A DNA stretch of 17,341 nucleotides from contig CAYXGT010000063.1 of assembly GCA_964464635.1 (NCBI GenBank), forward strand, positions 1 through 17,341. The letters run 5' to 3'. This document shows, piece by piece, positions 7,524 to 15,075 of this stretch; the stretch's first letter is position 1, and the number at the start of each line of letters is the position of its first letter. The notes beneath the pieces were generated by a model, which was not told the DNA's origin, searched no databases, and saw nothing but the letters and a program-made list of their open reading frames with translations. This DNA comes from CAYLMG01 sp964464635. Its GTDB lineage: Bacteria > Planctomycetota > Phycisphaerae > Sedimentisphaerales > Anaerobacaceae. A program made the position numbers and the translations under genes.

Positions 7524-8297
7524 TTACTCATCTGTTAAAAAACCTGTCAGTGGACTCGAGGCGACTGCTTTTTTCCCTGCGGCTTCCGGTCCTGAATTGT
7601 AAGCCATCCTGCCGGCCTGCACAGCCAACTTAAAAGCCTGCGCCATTTTGACCGGGTCATCGGCTGTTGCAATTGCGGTATTGACCAGGACTGCATCTGC
7701 TCCTATCTCCATAGCGTCTGCTGCGTGACTCGGCAGGCCCAGGCCGGCATCGACAACGACAGGGACATTGGCCTCCTCGATAATAATTTCCAGAGCCGCT
7801 CTTGTTTTCAAACCCTGATTCGAGCCGATGGGACTTGCAAGAGGCATAACGGTCGCTGTGCCGGCATCTTCGAGCTTTTTTGCAAGTACCGGGTCCGCGT
7901 TAATATAAGGCAGAACTACAAAGCCGTCTTTAATCAGGATCTCGGCAGCCTTGAGAGTTTCCACCGGGTCCGGCAGTAAATAATTAGGGTCAGGTGTCAC
8001 TTCGAGTTTTACCCAGTTGATACCCGTTGCGGCTCGTGCCAGCCTTGAGAGGCGGACCGCCTCATCGGCTGTTCTTGCACCGGATGTATTGGGCAGTAAC
8101 AAATACTTATCGCGATCGATAGCACGTAACATATCGTCATCTTTGTTTTCAATATCAACTCTGCGAAGCGCAACGGTGACAATCTCGGTGCCGGACGCTT
8201 CGATAGCCTCCGCCATAATCCTGCAGGATGCGAATTTACCCGTGCCAACGAGCAGTCGGGAATTGAATACTCTATCAGCAATTTTTAAAGAATCCAT
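7524..8297 (-). CDS. thiG: Thiazole synthase
   Basis: Condenses 1-deoxy-D-xylulose 5-phosphate, dehydroglycine and sulfur from ThiS thiocarboxylate into the thiazole phosphate of thiamine. The 257-residue TIM barrel has its Schiff-base lysine at K97 in 'NWVKLEV'. It carries the conserved 'LLPNTSGARTADEAVRL' (67-83), 'MPLASPIGSNQG' and 'VVDAGLGLPSHAADAMEIG' stretches. Length is normal. It starts 3 bases after the thiS stop codon, and its ribosome-binding site lies inside the last codons of thiS. It works as a complex with ThiH or ThiS. Nothing is truncated. Confidence 0.96.
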   Translation of the reverse strand: MDSLKIADRVFNSRLLVGTGKFASCRIMAEAIEASGTEIVTVALRRVDIENKDDDMLRAIDRDKYLLLPNTSGARTADEAVRLSRLARAATGINWVKLEVTPDPNYLLPDPVETLKAAEILIKDGFVVLPYINADPVLAKKLEDAGTATVMPLASPIGSNQGLKTRAALEIIIEEANVPVVVDAGLGLPSHAADAMEIGADAVLVNTAIATADDPVKMAQAFKLAVQAGRMAYNSGPEAAGKKAVASSPLTGFLTDE

Positions 8298-8300
8298 AAT

Positions 8301-8510
8301 TTATCCTCCCGGAACGAACCTAACCAGCTCGATTGCTTGTCCTGAATGCAATTCAGTTTTTTCGAATTCGCTTCGTTCGACTATTCGGCCGTCAACTTCA
8401 GCGACAACAGTTTCAGCATTGACGTCAAGCTGTTCCAAAAGAGCTGCCAAAGTTGCCGGCAGCCCCGAATCAAATACTTTTTCAGTACCATTTATTTTCA
8501 ACACACTCAT
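8301..8510 (-). CDS. thiS: Sulfur carrier protein
   Basis: A 69-residue ubiquitin-fold protein. Its C-terminal Gly-Gly ('RFVPGG') is adenylated by ThiF and converted to a thiocarboxylate that donates sulfur to ThiG. The N-terminal 'LKINGTEKVF' and central 'VVAEVDGRIVERSEF' match the family. Length is normal (about 65-70). It lies 14 bases after thiF and 3 bases before thiG. Its own Shine-Dalgarno is weak (GATGAGA), so it may depend on coupling to thiF. Confidence 0.94.
   Translation of the reverse strand: MSVLKINGTEKVFDSGLPATLAALLEQLDVNAETVVAEVDGRIVERSEFEKTELHSGQAIELVRFVPGG
8305..8309 (-). promoter_or_regulatory. thiG Shine-Dalgarno within the ThiS Gly-Gly codons
   Basis: GGAGG is formed by the final GGA GGA codons of thiS and sits 7 bases before the thiG ATG. 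The same bases therefore encode the catalytic C-terminus of ThiS and the ribosome-binding site of thiG. Confidence 0.75.
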
Positions 8511-8524
8511 TTTAATCTCATCAT

Positions 8525-9112
8525 TTATTTTATAATTTCGTCAACTAATATTTCAACGATTGCGTTTGCCTGATGGCTTGCAGCAAGCCAGACCCGCCCG
8601 GCCGTCAGGGGCATATCCAGGTCCGTGCCGCTCTCGCCGTCGCCAATGACTATAAGGCGATTTGAAATACGCCTGGTTACAATCTCATTGCTGCGTCCGT
8701 AACCGGCAAGGCCGCTGACAGTGACAACTACCGGCCTTTCCATTTTTGCAAGAACTGTTTCGACGAGCATTTTTTTCTGCTCGGCCCTGTCGAAGCATTC
8801 CGCGATGATATCGGCATCTGCAAAAATTTCCGGTATGTTCCCGGCTGTAAGTTTTTGTTTATACCCTTCAACCTTGACCTGCGGATTTATCTGCTTTAAG
8901 TTTTTTATCATCGCATCGGTCTTGTATTCGCCAAGCTGATTTATGAAGTATTGCTGCCTGTTCAGGTTGCTCTTTTCAATAGTGTCGAAATCGGCGATTA
9001 CAAGACTGCTAATGTTAGTTCTGGCGAGTGCGACGGCGACTGTCGAGCCGAGCCCGCCCAGGCCGGCAATGCCGACCGTTGCTTTTTTCAGTTTTTCGTA
9101 GAATTCATTCAT
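8525..9112 (-). CDS. thiF: ThiS adenylyltransferase, short ThiF (family 2 type)
   Basis: Activates the C-terminus of ThiS by adenylation so that a cysteine desulfurase can load sulfur. The 195-residue protein is an E1-like Rossmann fold with 'GLGGLG' at 17-22, acidic D41 and D43, 'NLNRQQ' at 49-54 and the catalytic-type Asp108 in 'CFDRAE'. It is about 50 residues shorter than E. coli ThiF and lacks the CxxC zinc pairs, which fits the compact ThiF family that often accompanies ThiH. It is the first gene of the operon, directly behind the TPP riboswitch terminator. No Shine-Dalgarno stands at usual distance; the only purine-rich candidate, GGGAG at 9133-9129, is 16 bases away and inside the terminator hairpin. 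MoeB or HesA is possible by fold but not by context. Confidence 0.92.
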   Translation of the reverse strand: MNEFYEKLKKATVGIAGLGGLGSTVAVALARTNISSLVIADFDTIEKSNLNRQQYFINQLGEYKTDAMIKNLKQINPQVKVEGYKQKLTAGNIPEIFADADIIAECFDRAEQKKMLVETVLAKMERPVVVTVSGLAGYGRSNEIVTRRISNRLIVIGDGESGTDLDMPLTAGRVWLAASHQANAIVEILVDEIIK

Positions 9113-9115
9113 ATT

Positions 9116-9147
9116 AAAACAAAAGGCACTCCCGCAAAGAGAGTGCC
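9116..9147 (-). terminator. Intrinsic terminator of the TPP riboswitch
   Basis: On the minus strand GGCACTC and GAGTGCC form a 7-base-pair GC-rich stem with a 9-base loop, followed by TTTTGTTTT. It lies between the riboswitch and the thiF start, with its T-tract ending 3 bases before the ATG. This is the normal place for a TPP-controlled attenuator. Confidence 0.85.
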
Positions 9148-9160
9148 AAATTTTTATCAG

Positions 9161-9261
9161 CCTTCCTTCGCAGGTCCTAACCCGATCAGGTTCGTAGGGT
9201 CACCCCGACTATCTCGAGATATCTCAGCTTGGGCCTTTCAGCCCTTTAAGCTCCCCTGGCC
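9161..9261 (-). ncRNA. TPP riboswitch (THI element)
   Basis: The minus-strand RNA carries the TPP aptamer landmarks in order: GGGGAGC (9256-9250), GCTGAGA (9228-9222), ACCC in P2, GAACCTGATC (9193-9184), then GGTTAG and the closing GCGAAGGAAGGCTG. A facultative helix with the palindrome TATCTCGAGATA (9210-9221) lies between GCTGAGA and ACCC, as in some other bacterial TPP elements. TPP binding should favour the downstream terminator and switch off thiFSGH. Confidence 0.95.
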
Positions 9262-9282
9262 TATTTCATTTCTTAATGAGTT

Positions 9283-9311
9283 ATATTATCTCGTTATTAA
9301 AGCTGTTGCAA
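9283..9311 (-). promoter_or_regulatory. Candidate promoter of the thiFSGH operon
   Basis: On the minus strand TTGCAA (9311-9306), a 17-base spacer and TAATAT (9288-9283). The start of transcription would be near 9276, about 15 bases before the TPP aptamer, which is the right distance. Confidence 0.6.
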
Positions 9312-9348
9312 GTTTTTTCTAAAATAGGCCCTGACAGCAATGCAAGTT
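9307..9348 (+). repeat. Direct repeat TGCAAGTT between divergent thi and dnaE promoters
   Basis: TGCAAGTT occurs at 9307-9314 and 9341-9348, 34 bases apart. The first copy overlaps the thi -35 box; the second ends 2 bases before the dnaE -35 box. It could be a shared regulator site; chance is possible for an 8-base match. Confidence 0.4.
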
Positions 9349-9349
9349 C

Positions 9350-9378
9350 TTGACATAGCGGTCGCTAGCGCCTATTAT
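9350..9378 (+). promoter_or_regulatory. Strong sigma-70 promoter of dnaE
   Basis: Consensus TTGACA (9350-9355), a 17-base spacer and TATTAT (9373-9378). Start of transcription is expected near 9385, leaving a leader of about 33 bases. The spacer contains the palindrome CGCTAGCG (9363-9370), which could be an operator. Confidence 0.75.
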
Positions 9379-9417
9379 ACAGACTGATTTTAGCTTTCGA
9401 AAAGGATGTCCTAAATT

Positions 9418-12400
9418 ATGTCGCAGAAAGGATTTACACATCTTCACCTTCACAGTCAGTACTCGCTGCTGGACGGGGCCATTAAATTCGATAAGCTGCT
9501 CGTGCGCTGTAAAGAATTGGGAATGGATTCGGTTGCTGTTACCGACCACGGCAATATGTTCGGTGCCGTCGAATTTTATACAAAAGCCAAAGCAGCACAT
9601 ATCAAGCCAATCATAGGTATTGAAGCATACGTCGCCCCTGCCAGCAGACTCGACAGGCAAAAATGCGCTATCAGCGATGCCGCTTATCATTTGATACTTT
9701 TAGCCCAGAACAATACCGGCTATCAAAATCTGCTGAAACTTGCAAGTGCCGGCTACCTTGAGGGCTTTTATTACCGCCCGCGAATCGACAAGCAGCTTTT
9801 AGCCGAGCTCAACGAAGGCCTGATTGCAACGTCGGCCTGTATTAAAGGCCAGATTCCATCGCTTCTTGCCTCAGGTAACGAAAAGTCAGCAATTCAGGTA
9901 ACGGACAGCTTTCTTGAGATATTCGGCGAAGACAGGTTTTTCATCGAGATTCAAAAACACATCGACGAAAAACCGGACGTTCGCGAAGCACTTATAGAGC
10001 TGGCAAAGAAAAAAGGGCTAAGGCTTGTTGCAACAAACGATGTACATTTTCTGGATGCCGACGACTTCGAGGCACATAACTGTCTGTGCTGTATAAGCAC
10101 CGGTAAAATGGCAGACAACCCGGACAGGATGATTTACCCTTCTGATATCTATCTGAAAAGCCCTTCCGAGATGAGAAAGGATTTCGATTTTTGTACTGAG
10201 GCCTGTGACAACACGCTGTCGATTGCGGACATGTGCAATGTCGAGCTTGACCTGAAAAAGCGTCACGCACCGGTTTTCAAACCGCCCGGCGAGCTAACAG
10301 CCGAGCAGTTCCTGACAAAACTCTGCTACGAAAAGGCGGAGCAGCTTTACGGCGGAATTACCGATGAAATAAAAAAACGGCTCGACAGGGAGCTGAACGT
10401 AATAGAATCGAAAGGTTTTGCGAGCTATTTTCTTATTGTGTGGGACTTCTGTGATTTCGCACATAAAAACAACATCCCGGTCGGCGCACGCGGCAGCGGA
10501 GTGGGAACTCTTGTCGGCTACTGTTTAGGCTTATGTGACGTTGACCCGATAAAGTACGATTTGCTCTTCGAGCGCTTTATGGACCCGCAGCGTAACGAGA
10601 TGCCGGATATCGATATCGATATATGCCAGGAACAGCGCCCGAAGGTCATCGATTACGTCCGCCGTAAATACGGCCACGTCGCACAGATTATAACGTTCGG
10701 GACAATGAAGGCGCGGGCGGTTATCAGGGACATCTGCAGAGTCAAAGGTGTTCCGCTCGCAGAGGCCGACCGGCTGGCAAAACTCGTCCCCGACACTCTG
10801 GGTGTTACTCTCGAAAATGCGATAAAGACCGAACCGCAGCTAAGGAACGCTTACGAAAAAGACGAGCAGACAAAAAACGTAATCAATATCTGTAAGAAAC
10901 TGGAAGGCCTTGCACGTCATGCATCGGTTCACGCGGCAGGAGTGGTAATAGCAGACGAACCACTGACAAATTTTATCCCTCTTTATAAGGCGTCGGGCAG
11001 TGATGACATCATAACCCAGTTCGAAGGCCCTATGGTCGAAAAGGTCGGCCTTTTGAAGATGGATTTTCTTGGCTTAAAGACCCTCAGTGTTCTCGAGCGA
11101 GCGAGAAAGCTGGTTAAAGAAATACACGGTATCGATATCAACCTTGAGAAAATCGATATCAAGGACAAAAAGGTATTCGAGCTTTTCGCAAGCGGGAAAA
11201 CCAAAGGTGTATTCCAATTCGAGTCCGGAGGGATGCAGGATTTGCTGATGAAAATGAAGCCCGACAGGATTGAGGATTTGATTGCCGCCAACGCACTGTA
11301 CCGGCCGGGACCGATGATTCTGATACAGGACTATATCGACCGCAAACACGGCGGAAAATGGTCGCTGCCTCACCCGATTCTGAACGAAGTGCTCAGCGAA
11401 ACCTACGGGATAATGGTCTATCAGGAACAGGTTATGCGAATAGCAAACCGGCTCGGTGACATTCCGCTGCGTGAGGCATATACGATGATAAAGGCCATCA
11501 GTAAGAAAAAGGGCCGCACGATAGCAAAAGCCAAAGAAAATTTCATAGCAGGCTGTGTTCAAAAGGGCCTAAACAAGGGACAGGCGGGGCAAATTTTCGA
11601 ACTTATCGAGCGCTTCGCCGGTTACGGTTTTAATAAAAGCCACTCCACCAGATATGCATTTATTGCCTACCAGACAGCATATATGAAAACGAACTGGCCT
11701 TTCGAATTTATGGCGGCTCTTCTTACTTACGAGATGGGTAATACCGACAAGGTGGTCGAATACATAGCCGAGAGCGAGCAGATGGGCATTGAGGTTCTGG
11801 CGCCTGATATTAACGAAAGCGGCGTCGATTTCACACCTCTTTACAGGGGCGTCGGTAAAGAGAAAAAGGGTGTGATAAGATTCGGCCTTGCAGCGGTCAA
11901 GGGTGTTGGGGGAAAAGCTGTTGAGCAGATTATCGCCGCCCGAGAACGGGCAGGAAGATTCGAGAGCCTGTTTCAATTCTGCGAGAACGTTGACTTAAGA
12001 GCCGCCAATAAACAGGTAATCGAGGCATTGATAAAAGCGGGAGCGTTCGACCATCTCGGCGGGCACCGCGCCCAGATGCTTGCCGGCCTTGAGAAGGCGA
12101 TGCAAACGGGCGCCGGCATCCAGGCTGACAGGCAGAACGGGCAGATGAACTTTTTCGGCCAAATAGAAGGGACAAGCGATTATTCAACTGACCATAATCG
12201 CTTTCCCCCAATTCCGCCCTGGGCTGAACAGCAGATGCTCGCCTTCGAAAAGCAGGTGCTCGGATTCTATGTAACAAGCAACCCGTTGAGCCATTGCGCC
12301 GAGATTATAAATATTTACTCGACACTCAACACCTCGCAGCTTTCGGACACGAAAGACGGCCAGCAGATAGTTATCGGCGGAATGATAACAAAAAAAAGAA

Positions 12401-12870
12401 CACTTATAACAAAAAGAGGAAAAAATGCAGGCTCGAGAATGGCTGTCTTTATCCTCGAAGATTTGCAGGGACAGGTTGAGGTCGTCCTCTTCCCGGACAC
12501 TCTGAAACAATACGAGGATTATCTCGTCGAGGACAGTGTGGTTTTCGTAAAAGGCAAAGTTGACCATAGAAGAGAGAATCCGAACATCTTCGCCTACGAG
12601 CTTATCAGGCTCGAAAATGTAAGGGAAAAAATCGCAGCCAAGGTAAAAATTCAGCTTAAAGCGGACGATATTACGAAAGAAAAAGCCCTGGAGATTAAAA
12701 GTATCTGCCTGCATCACAAAGGTAACAGCCCTGTTTACGTTTCGGTCAGGACCGACAGGGGCAGAGTCCAGACAAAAACCGACCAGTCCTTATGCGTCAA
12801 CCCGGACGTGGACTTTTGCAAAAAGATGAAACAGCTCGTGGGTGAAGATAATTTTCAGCTAACAAGATAA
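9418..12870 (+). CDS. dnaE: DNA polymerase III subunit alpha
   Basis: The replicative polymerase, 1150 residues (E. coli DnaE is 1160). The N-terminal PHP domain (about 1-280) keeps all nine metal ligands expected of an active PHP site: H10, H12, D19, H44, E69, H91, C141, D208 and H210. The polymerase core has 'GARGSGVGTLVGYCLGL' (356-372), 'PDIDID' with catalytic D397 and D399, and D549 in 'KMDFLGL'. A helix-hairpin-helix region and an OB-fold (about 980-1070, 'IVIGGMITKKRT') follow. There is no intein and no exonuclease insertion, so it is DnaE1-type, not PolC. AAAGGA stands 11 bases before the ATG, a rather long spacing. It has its own strong promoter. There is no obvious terminator before ahcY, so read-through is possible. 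Confidence 0.97.
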   Translation: MSQKGFTHLHLHSQYSLLDGAIKFDKLLVRCKELGMDSVAVTDHGNMFGAVEFYTKAKAAHIKPIIGIEAYVAPASRLDRQKCAISDAAYHLILLAQNNTGYQNLLKLASAGYLEGFYYRPRIDKQLLAELNEGLIATSACIKGQIPSLLASGNEKSAIQVTDSFLEIFGEDRFFIEIQKHIDEKPDVREALIELAKKKGLRLVATNDVHFLDADDFEAHNCLCCISTGKMADNPDRMIYPSDIYLKSPSEMRKDFDFCTEACDNTLSIADMCNVELDLKKRHAPVFKPPGELTAEQFLTKLCYEKAEQLYGGITDEIKKRLDRELNVIESKGFASYFLIVWDFCDFAHKNNIPVGARGSGVGTLVGYCLGLCDVDPIKYDLLFERFMDPQRNEMPDIDIDICQEQRPKVIDYVRRKYGHVAQIITFGTMKARAVIRDICRVKGVPLAEADRLAKLVPDTLGVTLENAIKTEPQLRNAYEKDEQTKNVINICKKLEGLARHASVHAAGVVIADEPLTNFIPLYKASGSDDIITQFEGPMVEKVGLLKMDFLGLKTLSVLERARKLVKEIHGIDINLEKIDIKDKKVFELFASGKTKGVFQFESGGMQDLLMKMKPDRIEDLIAANALYRPGPMILIQDYIDRKHGGKWSLPHPILNEVLSETYGIMVYQEQVMRIANRLGDIPLREAYTMIKAISKKKGRTIAKAKENFIAGCVQKGLNKGQAGQIFELIERFAGYGFNKSHSTRYAFIAYQTAYMKTNWPFEFMAALLTYEMGNTDKVVEYIAESEQMGIEVLAPDINESGVDFTPLYRGVGKEKKGVIRFGLAAVKGVGGKAVEQIIAARERAGRFESLFQFCENVDLRAANKQVIEALIKAGAFDHLGGHRAQMLAGLEKAMQTGAGIQADRQNGQMNFFGQIEGTSDYSTDHNRFPPIPPWAEQQMLAFEKQVLGFYVTSNPLSHCAEIINIYSTLNTSQLSDTKDGQQIVIGGMITKKRTLITKRGKNAGSRMAVFILEDLQGQVEVVLFPDTLKQYEDYLVEDSVVFVKGKVDHRRENPNIFAYELIRLENVREKIAAKVKIQLKADDITKEKALEIKSICLHHKGNSPVYVSVRTDRGRVQTKTDQSLCVNPDVDFCKKMKQLVGEDNFQLTR

Positions 12871-12879
12871 AATAAAAGG

Positions 12880-12907
12880 TTGATAGACAACGATTTTTTC
12901 CTATACT
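12880..12907 (+). promoter_or_regulatory. Candidate promoter of ahcY
   Basis: TTGATA (12880-12885), a 16-base spacer and TATACT (12902-12907), lying in the 70-base gap after dnaE. Transcription would start near 12914, about 27 bases before the ATG. The leader is too short for a SAH riboswitch. Confidence 0.55.
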
Positions 12908-12940
12908 TAATGAAGATTGATGTTTTTTTCGAGGTTGGTT

Positions 12941-14389
12941 ATGGAGATGTTAGAAGAGGCTGATAAATCTGTTCTAAAACTGGAGCCGGCTCTAGCGCAT
13001 AAAGTTGCCGATATCTCACTTGCTGAGTGGGGCAGAAAAGAGATGAAGCTGGCTGAAAACGAGATGCCCGGCCTGATGGCCATTCGTGAAAAATATGCCG
13101 ATGAAAAACCGCTCAAGGGCCTGAAGATTACAGGCAGTCTGCATATGACCATTCAGACAGCGATGCTTATAAAAACCTTAAAAATTCTCGGAGCGGACAT
13201 TCGCTGGGCATCCTGCAATATCTTTTCGACTCAGGACCACGCGGCAGCGGTCGTAGCCAAAGAAGCCCTGGCAGCGGTTTTTGCCTGGAAAGGCGAAACG
13301 CTGCAGGAGTACTGGTGGTGCACCGAGCAGGCCCTTACCTGGCCCGACGGCTCAGGACCCGATATGATTGTTGACGACGGCGGTGACGCGACACTGTTTG
13401 TTACCCAGGGCGCAAAAATCGTAGAAGACCCTTCATTAGTTACGAAAAAGTATGATAACAAGGAGCTTCAAATCGTGATGAACAGGCTCGCCGAGAGCCT
13501 TAAAACAGACCCGAAAAGATGGACAAAAGTCGCTTCAAAACTGCGGGGAGTATCCGAAGAGACGACCACGGGTGTGAACAGATTGTACCAGATGGCCGCC
13601 GCGGGGAAGCTACGGTTCGCCGCAATTAATGTAAATGATTCCGTTACCAAAAGTAAGTTCGATAACCTTTACGGCTGTCGCGAGTCACTGGTTGACGGTA
13701 TCAAACGTGCGACCGACATTATGGTTGCGGGCAAAACAGTCGCGGTCTTCGGCTACGGTGACGTCGGCAAGGGCTGTGCACAGTCTATGAGGGCGCTGGG
13801 TGCGAGAGTTTTGATTACCGAGATAGACCCTATCTGCGCACTGCAGGCGGTAATGGAAGGTTACGAGGTTATAACTATGGAAGAAGCCGTTTCCACCGTC
13901 GATATATTCATCACGGCAACGGGCTGCTGTGACGTTATTCGCGGCGAGCACATGGAAAAGATGAAGGACGAGGCGATAGTCTGCAATATAGGCCACTTCG
14001 ACAGTGAAATCGAAATGAGCTATCTCGAGAACAACAGCAAATGCAAAAAGGAAAATATCAAACCACAGGTTGATAAATGGACACTTGAGTCCGGCCGCTC
14101 CATTATCATGCTGGCTGAGGGTCGGCTGGTTAATCTTGGTTGTGCGACAGGACACTCAAGCTTTGTTATGAGTAACAGTTTCACCAATCAATGCCTGGCT
14201 CAGATTATGCTTGCGACCGAGAAGCTCGAGCCGAAGGTTTATACCCTGCCCAAAAAGCTCGACGAGGAAGTTGCAAGATTACATCTCGGCCGGCTGGGTG
14301 CGAAGCTGACAAAACTAAATCCCAAACAGGCCGATTATCTCGGAGTCTCCGTTGACGGGCCTTATAAGTCTGAGCACTACCGTTACTGA
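12941..14389 (+). CDS. ahcY: Adenosylhomocysteinase (S-adenosylhomocysteine hydrolase)
   Basis: Splits S-adenosylhomocysteine, the by-product of methylation, into adenosine and homocysteine, using bound NAD+. I start it at ATG 12941 (482 residues), with GAGG 6 bases upstream; the in-frame TTG at 12917 would add eight non-homologous residues and has no ribosome-binding site. Visible motifs are 'GSLHMTIQTAML' (65-76), 'DDGGDAT' (145-151), the NAD site 'GYGDVGKG' (271-278), 'NIGHFDSEI' (349-357), 'HSSFVMSNSF' (405-414) and the C-terminal 'YKSEHYRY' with Lys476 and Tyr480, which reach the NAD of the partner subunit. Residues about 170-209 form the insertion found in the long (about 480-residue) bacterial and plant class. 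bioY follows after 39 bases, probably cotranscribed. Confidence 0.96.
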   Translation: MEMLEEADKSVLKLEPALAHKVADISLAEWGRKEMKLAENEMPGLMAIREKYADEKPLKGLKITGSLHMTIQTAMLIKTLKILGADIRWASCNIFSTQDHAAAVVAKEALAAVFAWKGETLQEYWWCTEQALTWPDGSGPDMIVDDGGDATLFVTQGAKIVEDPSLVTKKYDNKELQIVMNRLAESLKTDPKRWTKVASKLRGVSEETTTGVNRLYQMAAAGKLRFAAINVNDSVTKSKFDNLYGCRESLVDGIKRATDIMVAGKTVAVFGYGDVGKGCAQSMRALGARVLITEIDPICALQAVMEGYEVITMEEAVSTVDIFITATGCCDVIRGEHMEKMKDEAIVCNIGHFDSEIEMSYLENNSKCKKENIKPQVDKWTLESGRSIIMLAEGRLVNLGCATGHSSFVMSNSFTNQCLAQIMLATEKLEPKVYTLPKKLDEEVARLHLGRLGAKLTKLNPKQADYLGVSVDGPYKSEHYRY

Positions 14390-14428
14390 AATTCAAATTG
14401 TTATGATTTGGAAAAATGTGGAGATGCT

Positions 14429-15040
14429 ATGCTAACGAATGCCGTATGTGCCGATATCTTCAGACCTGCAGAAAAAGTAAGAGCTCTAATCTATGATATT
14501 GTTTTAATAATCATCGGCTCACTGGTCATCGCCGCCTCAGCCCAGATAGCCGTCGGCTGGCCTGTACCTATTTCCGGCCAGACCTTCGCGGTTCTGATAA
14601 TAGGAGCATTGTTCGGCAGCAAAAGAGGCAGCCTCGCGGTTCTGACCTATATATTAGAGGGAGCTGCAGGACTTGGATTTTTTGCCCAGGGCAAAGCGGG
14701 CATCTCAGCCTTAGCCGGGCCTACCGGAGGATACCTTATCGGATTTATCTTTGCAGCGTATGCTGTCGGATTATTAGCAGAAAAAGGTTTCGACAGACGA
14801 ATAGAGACCACAATCCTGACGATGGCGGTGGGTAACCTGATTATATACGCTTTTGGTCTGAGCTGGCTGTTCGTTCTGGCGTCTTTAGGTAAGCTGACTT
14901 ACGCCAAAAGTATTCTCGCGGTCGGCTTATATCCTTTTATAATTGGCGACATAATTAAGATAGCTATCGCTGCGGCATTACTGCCGGCGGGGTGGAAACT
15001 GCTGAATAAAATCGGCAGCGCAAATCGTGATGTGAATTAG
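14429..15040 (+). CDS. bioY: Biotin transporter BioY (ECF S component)
   Basis: Membrane S component that captures biotin for an energy-coupling-factor transporter. The 203-residue protein has about six membrane segments and the BioY hallmarks 'VPISGQTFAVLIIGALFG', 'YILEGAAGLGFFAQG', 'GPTGGYLIGF' and, near the end, 'PFIIGDIIKI'. I choose ATG 14429 because GGAG lies 5 bases upstream; the earlier in-frame TTG at 14408 adds seven residues and lacks a site. No bioM or bioN is nearby, so it either works alone or shares an ECF module encoded elsewhere. No BirA or BioR operator is visible in the 39-base gap after ahcY, so transcription from the ahcY promoter is likely. It converges with the SH3b gene. 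Confidence 0.94.
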   Translation: MLTNAVCADIFRPAEKVRALIYDIVLIIIGSLVIAASAQIAVGWPVPISGQTFAVLIIGALFGSKRGSLAVLTYILEGAAGLGFFAQGKAGISALAGPTGGYLIGFIFAAYAVGLLAEKGFDRRIETTILTMAVGNLIIYAFGLSWLFVLASLGKLTYAKSILAVGLYPFIIGDIIKIAIAAALLPAGWKLLNKIGSANRDVN

Positions 15041-15075
15041 TAAATAACGACGATAAGATGTTCAACTTTTAAGTT

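Noticed and set aside
9319..9690. Minus-strand 123-codon frame over the dnaE promoter and start
   Set aside because: It is antisense to dnaE and to a near-consensus promoter, with no recognisable features.
9418..12870. Intein or split in dnaE
   Set aside because: The frame is continuous, has normal length and shows no splicing-motif insert at the usual sites.
12908..12940. SAH or SAM riboswitch before ahcY
   Set aside because: The predicted leader is only about 27 bases and has no conserved motif.
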